Shown here: positions 1-6,008 of the stretch, piece by piece
Layout: each line of letters starts with the position of its first letter
Position numbering within the stretch: the stretch's first letter is position 1
Origin: a virus
Length of the DNA: 20,012 nt
Direction: 5' to 3' (one strand)
Virus record (IMG/VR): IMGVR_UViG_3300024273_000191
Location: 1-20,012 of that record
Position numbers and translations under genes: made by a program
The notes under the pieces: generated by a model
Databases searched by the model: none
Told to the model about the DNA's origin: nothing
The model's input: the letters and a program-made list of their open reading frames with translations, nothing else

Positions 1-536
1 TTCAATTTGAAATTAAGGGAACGAACAACAGAGCCGCACCGATTACATTCTTCGATAAGTCAGTTAAACGTGTGGGCGGTAAGATTGAGATTTTAGAAGA
101 TATCACCAAGGTTTATATCAAAAATCTGAAAGTACCAGAAGGTAACGTTAAGCAGTTAATGCAGAGTATGAATTTACCTATGACGTTTGTCGGTATTATG
201 GACTTCTACCAATCTCGTGATCCTAAAATCGGGCTTGCTGGAGATAAAGGCGTGATCAAGTCCGGCAATCTACCTAAAGAGTTCGTGACAAGTTCTCCCA
301 CGATACTAACTGCGATGAGAAACATCATTCTAGACCACTTCGGACACGGCGGTGACGATTATTTCGTTGTACACAATCGGGCCACAGATGATTTTGAAAT
401 GTATTTCGTCGGCGGCGGCACAGCAGAAAATGTTTTGAAGGCGCCGTTACTGCCAAAATTCAAAGGCTTCTCACTAGCAACATACGGCGGCGCAAGTGGC
501 GGTGCAACTCGTGTTGGTTTAAAGATCAAATTGTAA
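1..536 (+). CDS. Partial PD-(D/E)XK nuclease-like phage protein (C-terminal part)
   Basis: The frame is open from the left edge (first full codon at base 3) to TAA at 534-536, so the start lies outside the window. The GTG at 72 is an internal codon, not a good start. The first visible residues read Q-F-E-I-K-G, which fits the E-x-K half of a PD-(D/E)XK active site. The rest alternates short beta-like segments and ends in a Gly-rich stretch (GGASGGATRVGLKIKL). The layout (E-I-K core, then a distal half with an aromatic 'MYFVGGG' strand and a final 'R-V-G-L-K' strand) mirrors the next gene, suggesting tandem paralogues. Similar proteins occur in T4-like marine phages as conserved hypotheticals. 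The substrate is unknown. The frame is certain; the nuclease assignment is an inference because the first half of the motif is not visible. Confidence 0.7.
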   Translation, partial: QFEIKGTNNRAAPITFFDKSVKRVGGKIEILEDITKVYIKNLKVPEGNVKQLMQSMNLPMTFVGIMDFYQSRDPKIGLAGDKGVIKSGNLPKEFVTSSPTILTAMRNIILDHFGHGGDDYFVVHNRATDDFEMYFVGGGTAENVLKAPLLPKFKGFSLATYGGASGGATRVGLKIKL

Positions 537-553
537 GAAAACATTTGCTACTG

Positions 554-561
554 TATAAATA
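554..561 (+). promoter_or_regulatory. T4-type late promoter (TATAAATA)
   Basis: An exact match to the T4 late promoter octamer, in the short gap between the first two genes. Transcription would start about 6 bases downstream, near 567, giving a leader of about 26 bases that keeps the AAGGA ribosome site (579-583) before the next start codon. T4 late promoters are read by a gp55-type sigma factor with the sliding clamp. That this phage encodes such a factor is inferred. Confidence 0.7.
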
Positions 562-592
562 CATACAACACGCCGTATAAGGAATTTCTAAG

Positions 593-1399
593 ATGATGAG
601 TTTTAAACAACATAGCCTACAAGAAACGGTAGGCGATAGAGGCTTGGTATACGAAAAGAAAGTTTTCGATGCTATGAAGTCTGCGGGCGTTGAAGGTCTA
701 GACGTAGGAGAAAAGCCAGGTGCTGGATTCTCGAATCAAGGTGCTGGCGATATCGAAGCAACATACAACGGCAAAGAGTTTAATATCGAAATCAAGCTAG
801 ATAAGAACGCCCAAATGGGAGGCACTTCTATTCGCATCGATACGATAAACAAGACACATACATTAGTCAAACCAGATGCCGTGGACGATGACGCAATTCC
901 TTTCTTTATTGAAGCAGCTAAGAAGCAAGATGAGGCTTTAAAGGACTGGGTTAACTTCGTTCGGAAACAAGAACCACTGTCATTACATGCGAAGATTCCG
1001 TATTCAATTCCCTTTGGATCGGTGACAAAAGAGGCTTGGTCAGCGGCACAAGCTGCCGGGTATCTTGGTAAGATGAACGCCATACAGTCTTTCGATTCAG
1101 CGAAAACTATCGCCAAAGCGTACAACAGAAAGAAGGTCTACTACATTCAGATAGGCAAAGCAGGTCTGTTTTATCTTGGCAGTAATCCACTCGACCTAGA
1201 CATACCGGAGTACAAAGGTTCTGTGAATATCGAATTCAGGCTTGGTCCATCGGGAAGTACACCGAGAAAAATCGAAGGCGAAAACTATCGGGTTGTCGGC
1301 GCTGGCTATCGTTGTCAAGGCAGATTGAAGACGGATATCAAGTCTAAATATAGCCTAGATAATCCAGAAGACGTAAAGAAATTATTCGGAGCTAAGTGA
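593..1399 (+). CDS. PD-(D/E)XK nuclease-like phage protein
   Basis: A 268-residue conserved T4-like phage protein. Residues 50-68 contain G-A-G-D53 followed by I-E66-I-K68 on predicted adjacent strands, the D...E-x-K signature of PD-(D/E)XK nucleases. An N-terminal helix carries a conserved-type Glu (GLVYEKKVF, about 17-25). A Q-M-G-G-T-S segment follows the E-I-K strand. The distal half (about 185-268) has a 'YYIQIGKAGLFYLG' strand and an 'R-C-Q-G-R-L-K' strand that may contact substrate. ATG codons occur at 593 and 596; AAGGA at 579-583 favours 593. The N-terminus (MSFKQHSLQE) resembles a T4 capsid-targeting peptide ending at an L-x-E prohead protease site, so it may be packaged. The TGA overlaps the next ATG by one base. 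Nuclease activity and DNA target are not shown by the sequence. Confidence 0.75.
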   Translation: MMSFKQHSLQETVGDRGLVYEKKVFDAMKSAGVEGLDVGEKPGAGFSNQGAGDIEATYNGKEFNIEIKLDKNAQMGGTSIRIDTINKTHTLVKPDAVDDDAIPFFIEAAKKQDEALKDWVNFVRKQEPLSLHAKIPYSIPFGSVTKEAWSAAQAAGYLGKMNAIQSFDSAKTIAKAYNRKKVYYIQIGKAGLFYLGSNPLDLDIPEYKGSVNIEFRLGPSGSTPRKIEGENYRVVGAGYRCQGRLKTDIKSKYSLDNPEDVKKLFGAK

Positions 1400-2628
1400 T
1401 GAAGTTTATCCAGTATCTCGCAGAATCCAAGAATACCCACATGGAACACCTTGAGGATAATATCCTTAATGCTGGTGTAGATGGTGCTAGGCAGTCTATC
1501 GACTATCTTCGTAATCTGCGTGATATGCTTGCGGGCAAGTCTGCCGGTAAAGTGAACGTCACTGTGAAATGGGACGGTGCGCCAGCCGTATTCGCCGGAA
1601 CTGATCCTTCGGATGGCAAGTTCTTTGTGGCGAAGAAAGGCATTTTTAATAAGAATGCTAAAGTATATAAGAGCAATGCAGATATTGATGCCGACATTGC
1701 TTCTGGTGATTTGAACAATAAAATGAAATTGGCACTTGCTGAGTTGCCAAAACTTGGAATTAAAGGAGTGGTACAAGGTGATTTCCTCTATTCGAAAGAA
1801 GATATCAAGACGGTTGACATTGACGGTGAACCGCATATTACTTTCCACCCTAATACGATTGTTTACGCTATACCAAAGAAAAGCAAACTTGCTAAACAAA
1901 TACTTGCCTCCAGAATCGGTGTGGTCTGGCACACAACATACCGAGGAGACAGCTTTGAATCAATGTCTGCGAGTTTTGGAAAGGAGATTGCTTCAAGTCT
2001 CGAAAAAACAAGTTCGGTCTGGTCAGTAGATGCGATGTATCGTGACTTGTCAGGAACTGCCACGTTCACTGCCGATGAGACAAAGGTTGTAACTAGTATT
2101 CTGTCGTCAGCGGGATCGAAATTCAATACGATCAATAAAGCTACTTTCCAAGGCATCACAGACAACGATGATCTTTTGGTGTTGACGAAAACGTATATCA
2201 ATACCTATGTCAGAGCAGGACAGAAGATCAAGAACACTTCCGCATTCGTAGATGGTTTGATCGGCTATATCGACGCTAAATATAAAAAAGACGAAGACAA
2301 ACTAAAGACTGAGAAGGGCAAACAAGGCGTTCAAATCAAGAAAAAGAACGTCATGAGTTACTTCGCAAACACACCTAAAGCACAGGTCGTTGCACTGTTT
2401 GATCTATACAATCTTATTGTAGATGCAAAGTTAATGATCATTCGCAAGTTAGACAAAGCAAAATCAATTGGCACATTTCTGAGAACTGCCGACGGATACA
2501 AAGTTACAGAGCAAGAGGGCTTCGTTGCTATTGATCATACTGGTAAGAATGCAATTAAACTTGTAGATCGTCTCCAGTTCTCGAATGCGAACTTCTCTCC
2601 TGATATTATAAAAGGATGGCAGAAATAA
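1399..2628 (+). CDS. Ligase-type nucleotidyltransferase homologue, conserved T4-like phage protein
   Basis: A 409-residue protein of a family widespread in cyanophage-like T4 relatives, which I believe is catalogued as DUF6267. It carries motifs in the order of covalent nucleotidyltransferases (DNA/RNA ligases, capping enzymes): K57-W-D-G60 (motif I, lysine nucleotidylation), G-D-F-L-Y near 127-131 (motif III-like), E-G-F-V-A near 373-377 (motif IV-like) and A-I-K387-L-V (motif V-like). The 240 residues between motifs III and IV are longer than usual, so a helical insertion is likely. The GTG at 1396 is also in frame, but the ATG at 1399 has GGAG at 1388-1391 with 7-base spacing and a TGATG overlap. 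The N-terminus MKFIQYLAE resembles a capsid-targeting peptide with an L-x-E cut site. Being next to a nuclease-like gene suggests a DNA or RNA end-processing pair. Ligase activity is inferred only from motifs. Confidence 0.75.
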   Translation: MKFIQYLAESKNTHMEHLEDNILNAGVDGARQSIDYLRNLRDMLAGKSAGKVNVTVKWDGAPAVFAGTDPSDGKFFVAKKGIFNKNAKVYKSNADIDADIASGDLNNKMKLALAELPKLGIKGVVQGDFLYSKEDIKTVDIDGEPHITFHPNTIVYAIPKKSKLAKQILASRIGVVWHTTYRGDSFESMSASFGKEIASSLEKTSSVWSVDAMYRDLSGTATFTADETKVVTSILSSAGSKFNTINKATFQGITDNDDLLVLTKTYINTYVRAGQKIKNTSAFVDGLIGYIDAKYKKDEDKLKTEKGKQGVQIKKKNVMSYFANTPKAQVVALFDLYNLIVDAKLMIIRKLDKAKSIGTFLRTADGYKVTEQEGFVAIDHTGKNAIKLVDRLQFSNANFSPDIIKGWQK

Positions 2629-5315
2629 TGACAAATCTACGTGACTTCTTTTCTCTTGTAGCCGAAGAAGAGAAAAAGAAAAAAATCGAACTTGAGAATA
2701 AGTTACAAAAGGCTTTGGCCGAACAAGAGGTGATTGGCACTCTTAGTAAACTTATGTCTCAATTATCCGAGAATAAGCCAGAGATTCCTCGTGACGAAAT
2801 TCTTGATGCCGAAATTGTCGGTGAACAAGTCGTCGTTTCGACCGAACAAGTCGCTAGTAAGAACTTAGTAGAAATAGTCGAAGCTAATCTTGGTCTTATT
2901 GGCGGCACTACAACAACAAAAACGTCCGATCCTCTTACACCACTCGACCAGAAATTCGTAACATTTGACGATCTTCAAAATCATTACAAAACATACATTG
3001 CAAGAATTCAACAGCAGATGTCAACAATGGGCGGTGGCGGCGAAACGAAACTGCGTTACCTAGATGATATTGATAGACCCACTATCGATAACGGCATGTA
3101 TTTACAATATAATGCAGAAACTACGAAATTCCAATTTGCGCAGGCGGCAGTGGCAGAGCTTTCTGTTGCCCGTAGCACGGACGCATTTAATCCAAATATC
3201 GTTGAAGCCGGTTTGACATCTGTAATTACTGATATGACGTTATTTCCAGGAACTGGTAGATATCTGGTAACGTACAGCAGCGAATACACGGTCGATAAGC
3301 TGCAAAGCGTAACGCAAGTTGCGGCAGATGATTTATTAGCTCTGTATAACACGCTTATGGCGCTGACACCGACTGTTACTAATCATGCTCCCACATTCGG
3401 CAACGAAACTTTAGCACCTGGAATATACACAATAGCCGGGGCGATGAATATTGTCAACACATTGACGCTTGACGCAGGCGGCAACCCTAAGGCATTATTC
3501 GTATTTCGTTGTACGGGCGCATTCACTACCGGCGCATCCTCTGTTGTTCGAATGATAAACGGCGGCACTACTACTAATGTCTGGTGGGTGTCAGAGGGCG
3601 CAGCATCTACGGGCGCACAAACTGCGATGATAGGCAGTATGCTTACAAATCAAGCGGCAGTTAGCACAGGAGCGAATACTAATATTAATGGACGTTTGCT
3701 CGCAATCAATGGTGCAGTCACTCTTGGTGATACAACTACTATGACGCAGCCAACTGGCGTCAGCAGAATTGATATTCCTGTTAACACGATTGCTTTATTT
3801 TCGTTATTTGCGGCCGTTGGAGCGATATCAAATACTGGGCCAAGTAGAATTCCACTTAGTATCGGAACTAATGCAGGTTCGATCACAGGATTTGAACCGG
3901 CTACGGTGCTTGCTCCAATATATCCAGCGGGAGTTGATGCGCTTGGCGCAATCTCTTTTGGAATTTATGTAGATGGCGAATTGATTGACGATTCTTATAG
4001 AACCTCTACTAACGAGGTTCTTGTCGCTGGGCGCACAGTATCACTACAAGCAATGATAGATGTGATTGGAGGACAAGAGGTAGATATTAGAACTACTGTG
4101 CCAATTGGAGAATATACAGTCGGACCAAGTATGTCGATGGTTCTTCTACTGACTCAAGATTCAGGCGGCTTTATCGGTGGATATGGCGGAACTAATCCAG
4201 ACGCATTTTTCAAAGACTTGGACGATGTTAATATCGGAACAATGACTCCTAGTAATGACAATTGGGTTTTGGAATACGACGCAGAGACAGAAACAGTTCA
4301 ATTCACCGAAGATGTTGGTGAAATAAGGACCATAAAATTAAATACCGCTGGTACTATCATTGCTCCTATTCCTGGAATGCTATCGTGGAACCCGCTTGAA
4401 GATTGTTTAGATATTACACAATCCGATGGTTCTACTCTACAGACCGGATTAGAATCATACGTCAGAGTACACAATGCAAGTGGCTTTGATATGCAGAATG
4501 GTGATGTTGTTAGATTTGGCGGCATACTTACTGACATTGACGGAACCCCCCTATGCGAATTGATGACCGCCGATGAGAATCAACAGCCTCTATTCTTAAT
4601 GGGGCTTCTTACTAACGATTTGCCGAATGGCGCAACTGGTAGAGCAACTGTTCTTGGAAATATTAGGTCGCTTGATACGACAGGCGCCCATGTTGGAGAA
4701 GTGTGGGAGTCTGGCGATATATTATGGGTACACCCTTCTATCTCCGGCGAAATGACAAAATATAAGCCGACGGCACCTGATCTTGCAATTTCTGTTGCGG
4801 TCGTAATGATCGTTGATTTGACATTTGGTAAATTGTTAGTTAAGCCTAATTTTGCGCCAAGACAAAGTTACGGAACGTTTCTAAACACCGGAGACCACGT
4901 AGCCGCTGACATAAACACTCCAACAAATATTCCTATTGATCTCGTAGTCAAATCTCGTGGCTTTACTTTAACTGGAACAGAAGATAGTAGAATAACAGCT
5001 ACAGTCTCTGGTCTATATAACTTTACAGTATCATATCAAATAACTTCTACCAATGCAGCGTCTAAAGATATTTACTTCTGGATGCGACGTGATGGTATAG
5101 ATTTGCCGTTCACTACTAGAAAAAAGTCTATTGTCGGCAATGGCGTATTTGATACGTTTGCATGTACTTGGTCAGTTAGTTTGCTTGCCGGACAATACGC
5201 ACAATTAATGTGGGCAGTGAGTAGCGTAAATGTAATCTTGGAAGCGGTGCCGACCTTGGCATTCGCACCATCTTCGCCAGCAGTCATTTTGACTATCACT
5301 GAGGCTGCACTCTAA
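2628..5315 (+). CDS. Modular virion fibre-like protein with inserted DUF3494 (ice-binding-like) domain
   Basis: About 895 residues. Order: a charged coiled-coil N-terminus (about 1-60) opening with MTNLRDFFSLVAE, like a capsid-targeting peptide; a short 'LDDI...YLQYNAET..FQF' linker (about 144-174); the first strands of a C1q/TNF-like jelly roll ('FPGTGRYLVTYSSEYT', about 205-222); a DUF3494 domain (about 226-376, with LAPGIYT, LTLDAGGNP, VWWVSEGAASTG, INGR and NGAVTL); the remaining jelly-roll strands ('FGIYVDGELIDDSYR' to 'GPSMSMVLL', about 377-509); a second LDDV/YDAET linker (about 530-562); a phage fibre module (about 580-745, 'YVRVHNASGF..QNGDVV'); and a C-terminal jelly roll (about 746-895). 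An alternative ATG at 2616 lacks a well-spaced ribosome site; the ATG at 2628 forms a TAATG overlap with AAAGGA 11 bases upstream. It probably binds a receptor or glycan. DUF3494 also occurs in adhesins, so ice binding is not implied. Confidence 0.75.
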   Translation: MTNLRDFFSLVAEEEKKKKIELENKLQKALAEQEVIGTLSKLMSQLSENKPEIPRDEILDAEIVGEQVVVSTEQVASKNLVEIVEANLGLIGGTTTTKTSDPLTPLDQKFVTFDDLQNHYKTYIARIQQQMSTMGGGGETKLRYLDDIDRPTIDNGMYLQYNAETTKFQFAQAAVAELSVARSTDAFNPNIVEAGLTSVITDMTLFPGTGRYLVTYSSEYTVDKLQSVTQVAADDLLALYNTLMALTPTVTNHAPTFGNETLAPGIYTIAGAMNIVNTLTLDAGGNPKALFVFRCTGAFTTGASSVVRMINGGTTTNVWWVSEGAASTGAQTAMIGSMLTNQAAVSTGANTNINGRLLAINGAVTLGDTTTMTQPTGVSRIDIPVNTIALFSLFAAVGAISNTGPSRIPLSIGTNAGSITGFEPATVLAPIYPAGVDALGAISFGIYVDGELIDDSYRTSTNEVLVAGRTVSLQAMIDVIGGQEVDIRTTVPIGEYTVGPSMSMVLLLTQDSGGFIGGYGGTNPDAFFKDLDDVNIGTMTPSNDNWVLEYDAETETVQFTEDVGEIRTIKLNTAGTIIAPIPGMLSWNPLEDCLDITQSDGSTLQTGLESYVRVHNASGFDMQNGDVVRFGGILTDIDGTPLCELMTADENQQPLFLMGLLTNDLPNGATGRATVLGNIRSLDTTGAHVGEVWESGDILWVHPSISGEMTKYKPTAPDLAISVAVVMIVDLTFGKLLVKPNFAPRQSYGTFLNTGDHVAADINTPTNIPIDLVVKSRGFTLTGTEDSRITATVSGLYNFTVSYQITSTNAASKDIYFWMRRDGIDLPFTTRKKSIVGNGVFDTFACTWSVSLLAGQYAQLMWAVSSVNVILEAVPTLAFAPSSPAVILTITEAAL

Positions 5316-5344
5316 CGCATAGCGACCTTGCAATAATGACAATA

Positions 5345-5411
5345 CTCCTTGTGTGTTTTTCGTGTTATAGTGATATAAATAAAAACGAAATCACACGACA
5401 CACACAAGGAG
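5345..5411 (+). promoter_or_regulatory. RBS-sequestering hairpin around a late promoter
   Basis: Bases 5345-5356 (CTCCTTGTGTGT) are perfectly complementary to 5400-5411 (ACACACAAGGAG), and 5360-5365 (TCGTGT) to 5393-5398 (ACACGA). This gives 18 pairs with a small internal loop. The 3' arm contains the AAGGAG ribosome site of the gene at 5418. Read-through RNA from upstream would mask the ribosome site. RNA started at the promoter in the loop would lack the 5' arm and leave it open. The pairing is seen; the switch is inferred by analogy with T4 gene e. Confidence 0.75.
5374..5381 (+). promoter_or_regulatory. T4-type late promoter (TATAAATA)
   Basis: An exact late octamer located in the loop of the hairpin spanning 5345-5411. 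The predicted start near 5387 gives a short leader ending in AAGGAG, 6 bases before the ATG at 5418. It serves the DUF1127 gene pair, which ends at the terminator at 5891. Confidence 0.75.
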
Positions 5412-5417
5412 ACTACC

Positions 5418-5660
5418 ATGTCTACACTCGCACTCGAAACTTCAAGATTTTTCTATCTTGCTATCAACAAGGCTTTGGACCTTCTACCATCATTGAAGGT
5501 TCTTGTAGCCAATATTTCAGCTAAAATCGAAGAGAACCGTATCGTCAATAGAACAATCAAAGAGCTATCCTGTCTTTCTAATAGAGAACTTGCAGACCTT
5601 GGAATTCACCGTGGTCAGATTCCATCTATCGCTCGTGAGACTGTTAAGGGAGATAATTGA
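5418..5660 (+). CDS. DUF1127 (YjiS-like) small protein
   Basis: An 80-residue protein whose C-terminal half (about 44-74) matches the DUF1127 pattern: a basic helix, then E-L-S-C-L-S-N-R-E-L-A-D-L-G-I-H-R-G-Q-I-P. The N-terminal 40 residues form a hydrophobic/amphipathic helical region (FFYLAINKALDLLPSLKVLV) that is longer than in most DUF1127 proteins and could associate with membrane. DUF1127 proteins are numerous in alphaproteobacteria, where some act as small regulators. Carriage by a T4-like phage suggests interference with a host regulator, which is inference. ATG at 5418 with AAGGAG at 5406-5411. Expression is likely late and gated by the overlapping hairpin. The next small gene starts one base after its stop. 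Confidence 0.85.
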   Translation: MSTLALETSRFFYLAINKALDLLPSLKVLVANISAKIEENRIVNRTIKELSCLSNRELADLGIHRGQIPSIARETVKGDN

Positions 5661-5661
5661 T

Positions 5662-5823
5662 ATGTGGAAACGATTCTTAGCAAAGATGGAGATAATCGGT
5701 AACGCACGGGCAACCGCAGAATTGAGACGTTTGGGCTATGATCTAAATAAAATTAGAGAGCTTGCCAAACAAACCGAAGAACGCCAGCGCAGAATTGACT
5801 CTCTTAGTCTACAATCTAAATAA
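5662..5823 (+). CDS. Small basic DUF1127-like protein
   Basis: A 53-residue protein starting MWKRFLAKMEIIG and continuing R-A-T-A-E-L-R-R-L-G-Y-D-L-N-K-I-R-E-L-A. This has the same layout as short DUF1127 proteins (basic helix, E-L-x-R-L, L-x-x-I) but lacks the R-x-L-x-D-I-G core, so it is a divergent relative at best. The ATG at 5662 has AAGGGAG at 5646-5652 and follows the upstream stop by one base, so the two are translated as a pair. An in-frame ATG at 5590 lies inside the upstream gene and has no good ribosome site. Its last ~27 codons include the first copy of a 47-base direct repeat, and its present TAA stop lies in the second copy, in another frame. The C-terminus may therefore be recent. 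Confidence 0.7.
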   Translation: MWKRFLAKMEIIGNARATAELRRLGYDLNKIRELAKQTEERQRRIDSLSLQSK

Positions 5824-5860
5824 AATTAGAGACCTTGCCAAACAAAATGAATAACGCCAG
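5741..5860 (+). repeat. 47-base imperfect direct repeat, 73-base offset
   Basis: Bases 5741-5787 and 5814-5860 both read ATCTAAATAAAATTAGAGA...CTTGCCAAACAAA...GAA.AACGCCAG. By eye, 43 of 47 positions match. The 73-base offset is not a multiple of three. In the second copy the reading used by the first copy (LNKIR-LAKQ) ends at a TAA after N-E, while the actual gene frame stops at the TAA inside 'ATCTAAATAA'. It looks like a tandem duplication, or the remnant of a duplicated gene, at the end of the small basic gene. Confidence 0.85.
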
Positions 5861-5890
5861 GTCTAATAAATAGATCAAGGACGCTAATTA

Positions 5891-5912
5891 GGACGCTTCG
5901 GCGTCCTTTTTT
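5891..5912 (+). terminator. Rho-independent terminator with UUCG tetraloop
   Basis: GGACGC (5891-5896), TTCG loop, GCGTCC (5901-5906), then six T (5907-5912). This is a classic intrinsic terminator closing the DUF1127 pair transcription unit. Confidence 0.92.
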
Positions 5913-5948
5913 GTTTTTGTAGACCATCGATTATAAGATTGACAGGAA

Positions 5949-5956
5949 CATAAATA
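5949..5956 (+). promoter_or_regulatory. Probable late promoter, one mismatch (CATAAATA)
   Basis: CATAAATA differs from TATAAATA at the first base. It lies between the terminator at 5891-5912 and the gene at 6009, which needs its own promoter. The gap also holds a TTGACA (5939-5944), but no convincing -10 at normal spacing. Confidence 0.45.
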
Positions 5957-6008
5957 ACAATTAGATGTAGTATAGACTTTGGTAAACCTACAACAGCATG
6001 AGGTTAAA

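Noticed and set aside
72-536. GTG at 72 as the start of the first gene
   Set aside because: The same frame is open back to the left edge and the upstream codons continue the E-I-K protein pattern, so the gene is truncated rather than starting here.
1315-1932. Long minus-strand open frame opposite the nuclease and ligase-like genes
   Set aside because: No recognisable protein features, and it overlaps two strongly motif-supported plus-strand genes. It is a shadow frame. The same holds for the other minus-strand frames.
5865-5872. AATAAATA as a late promoter
   Set aside because: It has one mismatch, and its RNA would run straight into the terminator at 5891-5912 with no gene between.
5939-5967. 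TTGACA at 5939 as a sigma70 promoter for the 762-residue gene
   Set aside because: The hexamer at normal spacing (TAGATG) is a poor -10. The late-type CATAAATA in the same gap fits the region better.
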